This document shows positions 56,335 through 64,000 of a stretch of 64,000 nt of DNA, one piece after another. This DNA comes from Bimuria novae-zelandiae CBS 107.79 (taxonomy: Eukaryota > Ascomycota > Dothideomycetes > Pleosporales > Didymosphaeriaceae), in NCBI GenBank assembly GCA_010015655.1, contig ML976664.1, forward strand, positions 1,172,166 to 1,236,165, given 5' to 3'. Within the stretch, counting starts at the first letter, position 1. Each line of letters begins with the position of its first letter. The notes beneath the pieces were generated by a model, which saw nothing but the letters and a program-made list of their open reading frames with translations, made no database searches and was not told where the DNA came from. A program made the translations under genes and the position numbers.

Positions 56335-57253
56335 ATGGAGAACGATGATGGACCGATGTAAGTCCCACATACTCATACGAGGTACGCGACTAAGCAAAGA
56401 AGTCAGCTCTCAGCCGGTGCACTAGAAGCGCTGAAGGAATTCTACGGCGAACGCGATGCGAGGGAGAAGCAATTCGAAGACCTGAAGACGCAGGCTGAAG
56501 ATGAATTCAAGGGAAAGTTGAGCATGGAAGCGTTTACGGAAGACTGGAACGCCAGCCAATTCTGGGTACACAAATATCCACTCGCTCTCCAAACCCGTGG
56601 CACACTCTTACGACCATAAAGTACTGCGACGACACGGCGACGACACTTGCACGGCACTTGCTCGATGGGGCGACGGACGATACTAGGATAGCGGTTGTGT
56701 CGGCGCCTAGTACCTTTATACAGCTCAAGAACTTGTTGGTGCGTTGGCCAGGTTTTCAAGGCGATCTCTGGGGAGCTGACGAGGATGCAGAATTCTGGAG
56801 AGTACACGGCGAGACCGAAGATGACGCTGCTCGAATACGACACCCGTTTCAACGTCTTCAAAGAGTTCGAGCCTTACGATTTCGAGCAGCCACTCAAGCT
56901 ACCGGTGGACCTGAAGGGATCGTTCGACCGTATAATATGTGATCCGCCTTTCTTGAGCCAGGACTGTCAGACGAAAGGTACTTCCACTCTCTTCATACCT
57001 TCAGGTGCAATTTAGTTGACGGGATATAGCTGCGTTGACGGTACGGTGGCTAGCAAAGTCATGGGACGAAGCCTCGTTGAAACTAATCGTCTGCACGGGA
57101 GAACGTATGGAAACCCTAATCACGAAACTATACTCCAAAGTCGGGACGCGGACAACGACATTCGAAGTCAGGCACGCGAAAGGGCTGAGCAATGAGTTTA
57201 GGTGCTATGCCAACTTCGAGTGCAAGGATTGGAAATGGGTGAAGCAAGCCTGA
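56335..57253 (+). CDS. efm5: Protein-lysine N-methyltransferase Efm5 (N6-adenine-MTase-like fold)
   Basis: Five exons (56335-56357, 56403-56565, 56622-56738, 56791-56977 and 57030-57253) encode 237 aa, near the length of yeast Efm5. The junctions restore family sequence: GPI|QLSAGALEALKEFY, NASQFW|YCDDTATTLARHLL, LKNLL|NSGEYTARPKM and DCQTK|AALTVRWLAKSW. The catalytic motif DPPF (ICDPPFLSQDCQ) is near residue 150, and VVSAPSTF belongs to the AdoMet-binding fold. In yeast, Efm5 trimethylates a lysine of elongation factor eEF1A; the same role is inferred here from family membership. All introns are 45-56 bp GT-AG. Confidence 0.9.
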
Positions 57254-58233
57254 CAATTCTACGCATTTATTTCCCTATCTAGCAAAAGAATTAAAAAAAA
57301 AAAAAAGTCTTACACCAAGTCAACCCCTGCTCTCTGGCTATCGTGGCCTCACCTTTATTTTTTGATTTCCTTGGTGAAAATGCGAAGTATTTCCTGTCTA
57401 TTGCTGGTACCTCGAGCTAACTGCTTATACAATTCTCATTCCCCGTGTCCATGAGCGCCAGTGCTGGCACTCCCAGCGACCAGCGTTACAATGTCCTTTT
57501 TTTTCCACCACAGCCTCCTCGGAACCTCAAAGGTCGAGAGCTGTCCACACGATATCATTCACGCGTAAATCGTCACTCAAAACGAGAAAGAGCTCACAGC
57601 AGCGCCTATGGTGGTAGGATATACATAGTCAAGACCGCCTGATGAAAATATTTCCGCTGCCAATTTGTGTCACAGGGAAGGATTAGCGCCTCGGCTCGGT
57701 TTCTCAACCTGCGGTGTATTAGCTTAAAGCAAAGCTAAAACAGCCATACCCCGCTCACCAATGGGTAGCGGCATCTCCTTGAAGAAGTGCGTCGCTGGCC
57801 GGAGGATGACTGTTGCGTAAAGCTTGTTTGCGCTTCGTAGATAGTAGTGTGACGGAAGAGTAATGAGATATGTTTGCACGCGTTGCTATTGCAGCGATGC
57901 AATTCAGTAGGTGACACGGCTCCCGTCCTGTTGAAAAGGCGCAATCTCTGAGAAGGGAATGAAAGCGAACTATATTGCAAGCGTATCCATCGTTCTCGAT
58001 TTGCCTACTAGTGCTCTTCTGTCATAGGTGGTCCTGCACATCTATTCCGATTTCAACTGTGCGAAGCATTTGTGACATTTTCGGTAGTGTATCCGTCCGT
58101 TGCACAGCGCTTTGAAGTTGTGTAAGTATGGTAAGATGGTTCTTAGAAGAGAAGGGACGAGGTTTCAAGTGTTCCCAAAAGACGCCGCATATCGAGAAAA
58201 TCGGTGGTGCGAGAGAAATGATATCGCCATCTA
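57254..58233. other. Intergenic, no gene recognised
   Basis: It contains a 16-A tract at 57291-57306 just after the Efm5 stop. No frame with domain similarity was found. Confidence 0.4.
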
Positions 58234-60110
58234 TCAAAACTCCCACACATCACAACATTCGCACCCGCCGTACCCAATATGCGAGTCCTCGTCTTCGGTG
58301 CTCCATTCTACATCATCGAACGACGGATCCGCTGCTCTTCCGCATGACCGCATTGCCTCGCACCAGACGCGATATGACTCCTCCCCATATATCCTCGCAA
58401 CCTGGCTAGGTGTCACCCGCTCATGTTCAAGAAGACGAAGAACAGCCCGACTGGTTGCATTACTCTTAGCCTCCGGGCCAACAGAATGCTGCACGAAAAA
58501 CGGAATCGCCTCGAAATTACCTGCTCCCACAGCTACATGGAGTAGATTCCATCCGCGTAAGTCTGTCACCTAGTGAGGCTTGTCATAGCAGCCCCACAGC
58601 TGTTGCAAGGTGTCGAAGCTATTATGGCACACGGCACAAAACAGCGCGTTCCAGCCCAGGTTATACGTCTGTGTAGACGTTGAAGCTCCCAGACACACGA
58701 CCTTTTTTAACATCCTGGCACGTGCCGAACGCAGCAGCTCTATGTAGCGCCGACCATCCACTGGCATCCTGACGGTCGACCTCAGTGTAAGAATTGCAGG
58801 CGAGGAGGTCGATGAACTCGGTTTGGTCCAAGGGTTTGCAGTCGACATGATATAATGGCATCAGCGCGGTTATACCGTCGGAGACGATGTAGTCAGCGTC
58901 AACGCCGTGACTGAAGCAGAGTCTGGCTATGTTCGGCTGTATCCAGAGGGCGGCGAAGAGGAGAAGGCTGCCGTATCTGGTGTTAGTTCGAGTGGATGTG
59001 CGCAGATCCTGGCGAGGACTTACAGCAGGACTGGTGCACAGTTGTCGATCAGGTATTTTGACAATTCTGTCGACCACTTTGGGCCGCATACTGGGGTGAT
59101 CAGCTAACGATCAATGGGGTCGAAATTTCGACGACATACCCAAAGTAGCGAAAAGCCATGGCGCGATACGTCGGCGGGTGTTGCCTTCCCATCTTCCATT
59201 AAATTTCGGACGGCTAACAGATCACCGCTCTAACATGCAGTAACAACCTGCTCGTTAGCGTAGCTTATGAAGCTCAAACGTCCACCGAGAATGTCGAACT
59301 CTTGCCATCTGAAAATCGAGCGGCGAAAAGAAACCATGTCCATGAAAGCCGTGTGACCAGAAACGGTAGGCACACTTAGCCTTGCTGCGTAATGGTAATT
59401 TTTTTTTTAAATCCTCAGTGCAATATGAGACCCTCAAAGCGCAGTACAATAGGGATTCCCAGAATCTATGCAATCTAAAGGCGCTAATGATGGGTTTGCT
59501 ACATATCGAGTTGACGCCTTTGGACAGATGCGTCGTTTGTTGTGATATCAGAGGCTCTACCTGTGATGGTTGAGCCACGAAGTTCGAAGCCGCTATTCTT
59601 GCGCTTCGTTGCAAGGCAAGCGAAGATCTCAAAGATATCTTTCTAACTCATATCAGCGATAACTCTTCGTATCCAACGTAGTACTAACAGGTTAATTGAC
59701 TGGAGAACGATGTTCAAGCTGCTCTCAATGCGCTAGAGTTGCTGGAGACATTCCTCGGCCTTGCCTTCCTCCAACAGAGTCCATCTGAGCCTTCGTCTAC
59801 TTGGCGCCAGAGTGCGGCACATTGTCGTGCAGTCTGCGTGGATTGCCAGAACGTCATGCTTTGCAGTTTGCAATGCTTGATAGAAGATCCATAGCTCCTG
59901 TTCAGATAGGAAGGTTTCGAGACCAGCCTTGTCGGTGATGTCGTTCAGTGACTGCAGCCCCAGAAGAACGAGACATGTATGGTTCTGCAGTTGGACGAAC
60001 TGTTTCGGTGCAGCCTGGAGACCGCTGATAAGCTTTATGTTGAGCTCAGTTACTTCCTTTGCCACAGCCACGAGTGTTGTGACAGAAGCTACGGCACCCA
60101 CAAACTCCAT
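58234..60110 (-). pseudogene. Degraded fungal STAND/ankyrin-type gene
   Basis: The 5' part (60110-59733) encodes MEFVGAVASVTTLVAVAKEV...LQNHTCLVLLGLQSLNDITD, the N-terminal domain that opens many fungal STAND and ankyrin proteins, and is ended by TAG in ECLQQL*RIESSLNIVLQS. The 3' part (59090-58234) encodes ankyrin-like repeats: DGITALMPLYHVDCKPL, DASGWSALHRAAAFGTCQDV, NLGWNALFCAVCHNSF and DLRGWNLLHVAVGAGN. It is interrupted by a one-base shift at an A6 run (near 58708) and by an in-frame TAG at 58570-58572. The middle (59100-59730) has no clear frame. Such genes act in heterokaryon incompatibility and immune-like responses, but this copy appears dead; whether the two halves were one gene is inference. 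Confidence 0.6.
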
Positions 60111-60967
60111 TGCAATTGATGTTAGCAGTGGCAGAGCCTTCGGAGTATTGAGAGTGGAATTGAAGCAAAATATTAAAAACCGGTCAATCGATTAGGCGAG
60201 GCGTTCTCACGCCGGAGACGATAACATCGATTGGGTGGTCGAGACCGGGAACGACTGAGCGTGGCTGTCTCAGCCTAATGCTAACACAACACCGACCTAT
60301 AAAGACGACCCCACCTCTTCGACAATGCATTAGACGAACATTCCGTATCCCTCGACTTATCGAATTCAGTCATGAATGCCCCAACCGCTGTCTCTCTGTA
60401 AGTGTACCATCCGTTCGCAGTCCAATTTGCTGATTGGAACTCCATAGAAATTCTAAACCAGTGCAAGGAGGTTGTCAATCCGTGGCTATCAATGGGCAAC
60501 CGGACGGACCTTCGTCCACAAGTGCCGGCAACTACGGTTATTACCAGTAATCAGAAGCCTTTCTGCGCTTGTCGCTGTTGCAGTGGTTAGGAACACAATG
60601 AACGTGGAACACGCCAGTGTCCGCGTTCGTCTCAAAGATGTGTGAAAATCGGATGACAAGAACAACTCTCCGTAGCACAGTACACCACTCAGTAGTTGAT
60701 GCGAGGCATTCTCACGATAGAATCGGTACTAATGACTGGAAAGTGACGCAGGAGGCTGCGGAAAACGGTCTCAGCCTGATGACAGGTCTTCGGTCATGTA
60801 CATTAGAAGTTTGTCGGTGAAGTTGGAATTTTGATGATTCATGTCATCTAATCGTGATGTTGTGGCAGGCAAAACACGCCGCCTATGCAAGTCCTCGGTC
60901 CTCTCAAACGCCTTGATCCCGTCCATGGTGATCATGTCGCCCTTGTATCTCATTCACGTGGTATCAC
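60111..60967. other. Intergenic, no gene recognised
   Basis: Between the start of the broken ankyrin gene and the 3' end of eIF3k. Minor frames only. Confidence 0.4.
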
Positions 60968-61950
60968 TTAAGCAGGTTGCTCGAATGCCCTGCGCACAAC
61001 TCTTGAGAACTCTGCAGATACTGTTAGTGACATGCTGCATCGACCAGTGGATATGCTTACGATCAAACTTGACGTTCTCCCTCACAACGGTACCCTTGGC
61101 CTCGTTGTCCTTGTTGATTGGTATTTTGATCTTGTCACCGCTAACGTTCCACCCGCAGACGGTCCCTACGAAGTGCTCAAACTCCTTGCCCGAAAGCTCC
61201 AGCCAGCTCTCAAGGATGCTCCGGTCAACCTCCCGTATCGCTTGGCTCACTGTCGCCGCGATGCGCACTCGCATCAGCTCCTCGAAGCCGGCCACATCAG
61301 CCACCAGGTCGGCATACAGATCGTCCGAGTCCAGCGTTGACCAGAACGTGGCGTAATCGGCGCCCTCAAGAAGGTTCTTGAGAACGTTCAGCTTCTGTAC
61401 AGCCTCAGAAAGAGGTGCGTCGCCAGCAGCTGGCGTGTGTGATGAGGTGGAGAGCGGCGCGAGGGTGTGGCTGGGTAGCAGGGCGAGGCAGAGCGAGAAG
61501 TCGGGGGAGGGGAAGACGGTGAGGGCCTTGACGAGGATGTTGGTGATGGTCTCGTCGCGGGCGAGGTGCGGGTTGAACTGGTACCTATGATGTTGCAGTC
61601 AGCACAGGTCCCAGACCGTATGTCGACGAATCTATGTGCGGGGTTGCTGCTTTCAGATAGAGCTAATAAATAAACGTCAGCGGGCAGAGTGATTCATGCT
61701 CTGATCCCTCGGGTAATAGGAAACGTTGTGGTTCTTTGTTCATCCTAGAAGCGTATTAGGTAAGGAATGAAGTAACGTACAGCTTCAACAGGGCGAGATT
61801 GGCGTAGCAGTCATACGTCTGCTGCTCGCACTGCTGCATGACATAGTCCTGGAAGACGGCCGTTGTCTCGGGGTTGTACCGGTCGAGACCATTCAGAATC
61901 TGCTCGATATGCTCCGGCCTGTCCGGCGCGTAATCGAAAGGGACGCCCAT
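60968..61950 (-). CDS. eif3k: Eukaryotic translation initiation factor 3 subunit K
   Basis: Exons 61950-61781, 61584-61061 and 61011-60968 encode 245 aa. The start, [20 protein letters not shown], and the segments [28 protein letters not shown] and [20 protein letters not shown]...[22 protein letters not shown] match eIF3k throughout. Intron 1 (61585-61780, 196 bp) is longer than usual for this window; intron 2 (61012-61060) is 49 bp. eIF3k is a non-core subunit of the eIF3 complex, which binds the 40S ribosome during initiation; it has a HEAT-like N-terminal and a winged-helix C-terminal part. Single-copy housekeeping gene with normal composition. Confidence 0.94.
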
Positions 61951-62589
61951 GGTGATGTTGGCTTGCGGGATGTGCGACAGAAGTGGTGTAGAAGCGTCGC
62001 GAAGTTTGAGTGCGCAAGATCGAAATTATGTAAGCGCATCAGCCACAGCACCAGCCACAGCATCATGAACCAATCAACCGGCCGACCACAATATCTTCCT
62101 TTCACGACCTGATCTGCCGTCAGTGATGTAAAGAATACAGCGTAGCTCAGATTATTACTTTAGAATGTAGAATACCTTCCGAGGTAAGTGATATACCTGT
62201 CTACGTCGTGTCGGCTCCCGACGCCTTACCTACATATACTCTTCAACCTTCACTTCCTGCCCCTCTAACCTTTCCGACCTCGGGAGTCAAGTTCCACATT
62301 GATTTTACAGTTGAATCCATCTCTTCTACTGTTCCCAGGGCCAACTTGGTCTTGTAGCTAACGCAAGCCACCGCATCTTTCGTGGACAGAACAGCTCCAA
62401 AGCCGCAAGAGGCCTTCGATCAGCCCCAGCATGCGTACACGACAATTCGTACGGCGATAATACTTGACATCATGAGATGCTTTGCGGAAGCTCAAATACG
62501 TAGTGAAGGGTTCTAATTGGCAACGCGTCCATGCAATTCCTCGTTTCTTTGTAACCGTCTTCCCGTGCCCACTCACAAATTCACAACCG
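61951..62589. other. eIF3k promoter region and 3' flank of the oxygenase
   Basis: These 639 bp carry the upstream region of eIF3k (minus strand) and the downstream region of the oxygenase. No coding frame recognised. Confidence 0.45.
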
Positions 62590-63684
62590 CTACGAATCAT
62601 ACGTCGCCGCCATCCTCATCTGCACATACCCCCACGCCGTAACCGGCTCATACTTCTTCGGATTGTCCTCGCCCCAACACCCGGGTAATGCATCAATAAC
62701 CGCATCCATATTCGCCGTCGCAAAGAAAGGGATACTGTATCTATCTGGCACAATCGCATCGTCTTCCTGCTCCAATGCGATCACTTTCCCACCGTTTTGC
62801 TGACCCTCAGTGTTCACGCCCGGACCAGGAATCGTCACGGTTTTCGGAGGTGGCAGACCCACTCGATGCACCGTGGAACGCCATCTGTCGTTCGACCAGC
62901 GAGCCATCAGGTCGCCGATGTTGAGCAGGACCGCATCCTCGATTGCACCTGCGCGGTGGAAAGTTCCGGGGTTGTTGGGGTCTTCGACTTCGAGGCCACC
63001 GACAGAGTCTTGGAAGAGGAGGGTCATTGTGCCGAAGTCGGAGTGAGCGTTAATGCGGCTGCGCTTGTTGTTCTTGAGCTCCTCTGCCTTGATAGCCGGG
63101 TAATGCAGAAGACGCAGCTGGAACAGCGAGTCGGAATGTGTCGGCGAGAGACCTGGAGGCGGGACAGCCAGTGCCATGTTGAGCGCATCCAGGATCTTGT
63201 GGATCAAATTGGCACATAGAGTGAAGTACGACTCCATGAACACTCTGAAGCCGGGCAACTTCTCTTCCGGCAGCCAGATATTGGGCTGAGCCTTATCATT
63301 GACATTACCAGACTCGTAAGACTCCTTGAAGTCCGGAACTTCTCTCGACTTCGCTATCTCTTCCTCTTCGTAGGTGTGTTGGGTGACCTTCTCTAGTCCA
63401 GGCGCCGAATAACCCCTGTGATGCGACCCGCCCGGTGGATGTGGAGCAAGCATTTTTGTCCCCAGTGGTAATGCGAAGAACTTCTTTGACCATTCGAAAC
63501 ACTCCTCGACTTTCTCCTTCGGCACGCCATGGTTCTTCAGGTACACGAAGCCCACATTTCGGAATGCTTCGTCGATCTGTTGTGCCACACGCTCCTGCTC
63601 TTCCTTTCCGCCATTCAAGAAGGCACCGAAGTCCACGATTGGTATTATAGAGATCCCCATAGATTGCTTGTTAGACTGCGCCAT
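62590..63684 (-). CDS. 2-oxoglutarate/Fe(II)-dependent dioxygenase (isopenicillin-N-synthase-like)
   Basis: One exon encodes 364 aa from ATG 63684. The N-terminal DIOX_N domain reads IPIVDFGAFL...FRNVGFVYLKNHGVP (residues of about 15-55). The 2OG-FeII core has the metal triad H214 and D216 (INAHSDFGTMTLLFQD) and H273 (WRSTVHRV), and the 2-oxoglutarate-binding RxS as R315 and S317 (DRYSIPFF). Length and motif spacing are standard. Family members hydroxylate or desaturate small molecules; fungal copies include gibberellin-type and other specialised-metabolism enzymes as well as unassigned housekeeping ones. The substrate cannot be told. It is not close enough to the 29.8-36.7 kb island to be assumed part of it. 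Confidence 0.92.
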   Translation of the reverse strand: MAQSNKQSMGISIIPIVDFGAFLNGGKEEQERVAQQIDEAFRNVGFVYLKNHGVPKEKVEECFEWSKKFFALPLGTKMLAPHPPGGSHHRGYSAPGLEKVTQHTYEEEEIAKSREVPDFKESYESGNVNDKAQPNIWLPEEKLPGFRVFMESYFTLCANLIHKILDALNMALAVPPPGLSPTHSDSLFQLRLLHYPAIKAEELKNNKRSRINAHSDFGTMTLLFQDSVGGLEVEDPNNPGTFHRAGAIEDAVLLNIGDLMARWSNDRWRSTVHRVGLPPPKTVTIPGPGVNTEGQQNGGKVIALEQEDDAIVPDRYSIPFFATANMDAVIDALPGCWGEDNPKKYEPVTAWGYVQMRMAATYDS

Positions 63685-64000
63685 CACGGATGTCTGACTT
63701 GGGCCAGGTGTGAGCCGCTTTAGATATGGAAAGCTGCGAATGCAAGAGAGCGAGAATGAGTAATCTCAAGTAAGCAAGAAAGAAGCTTGCATGAGGAAAG
63801 CGCAGGTGCTAGATTGTATCACACAACGTTACACCAATGAGGGGGTCGTGGCTTCCGACAGGTGGGGCAATTCACTGACCATCCCGCTGACGTCAGCGAC
63901 CATTCAAGCTGCTGAATTCACAAAGTTGCACTATAAACAGATCATTTCTTTTTATGTCTGGCATCTAAAAGCGCTGCCATTCATGCTAGGTAGTTTTCAA
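63685..64000. other. Upstream region of the oxygenase, window edge
   Basis: Promoter side of the dioxygenase gene. A TATA-like tataaacag lies near 63931, about 250 bp upstream of the start. Nothing else recognised. Confidence 0.35.

Overview
The window looks like nuclear DNA of a filamentous ascomycete (Pezizomycotina; Dothideomycetes is a guess). Genes are GC-rich with short GT-AG introns (45-90 bp) and CTRAY-type branch points. They alternate with very AT-rich blocks in which transposons carry the CpA/TpG to TpA transitions expected of repeat-induced point mutation (RIP). Exons given below were joined by eye from splice sites, frame and family similarity.

Layout. 1-632: AT-rich repeat tail and 3' flank. 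633-7390: housekeeping genes, namely a pericentrin/Pcp1-like spindle pole body protein, divergent from an ecdysoneless (SGT1/ECD) homologue, then a small Q/P-rich gene. 7391-9756: no confident gene. 9759-28910: a Russian-doll nest of transposons. An outer Fot1/pogo element contains two other Fot1-type elements and a MITE. One of the inner Fot1 elements carries three further insertion sites, holding a Fot1 element in its terminal repeat, a head-to-tail pair of Fot1 elements, and a Tc1/mariner element that itself carries a full-length Ty1/Copia retrotransposon with 248-bp LTRs. Subtracting the nested parts gives about 2.09, 1.88 and 1.27 kb for the successive hosts, normal sizes for such elements.

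29760-36689: a gene island between the two transposon blocks, encoding a P450, a carboxymuconolactone-decarboxylase-like protein (frameshifted), a short-chain dehydrogenase, a type-B carboxylesterase and an alpha/beta-hydrolase. Their close convergent and divergent packing suggests a catabolic or specialised-metabolism cluster, but there is no backbone synthase or regulator in view.

37920-52046: a second transposon block. A degraded Fot1-like element (G) is split by four Fot1/pogo elements (A, B, D, E) joined end to end with only one TA dinucleotide at each junction. B holds a Tc1/mariner element; E holds a further insertion with another Fot1 element inside it. 52573-63684: ordinary genes, namely an F-box-like hypothetical, an intron-containing tRNA-Ser(UGA), a LACTB2-like metallo-beta-lactamase, the lysine methyltransferase Efm5, a broken ankyrin/STAND-type gene, eIF3k and a 2-oxoglutarate/Fe(II) oxygenase.

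The most unusual signals are in the transposons. Nearly every Fot1-type terminal inverted repeat, although different in sequence between families, contains direct repeats with a 17-bp period whose copy number varies between elements and even between the two ends of one element. Elements have also repeatedly inserted exactly into the TA that flanks another element.
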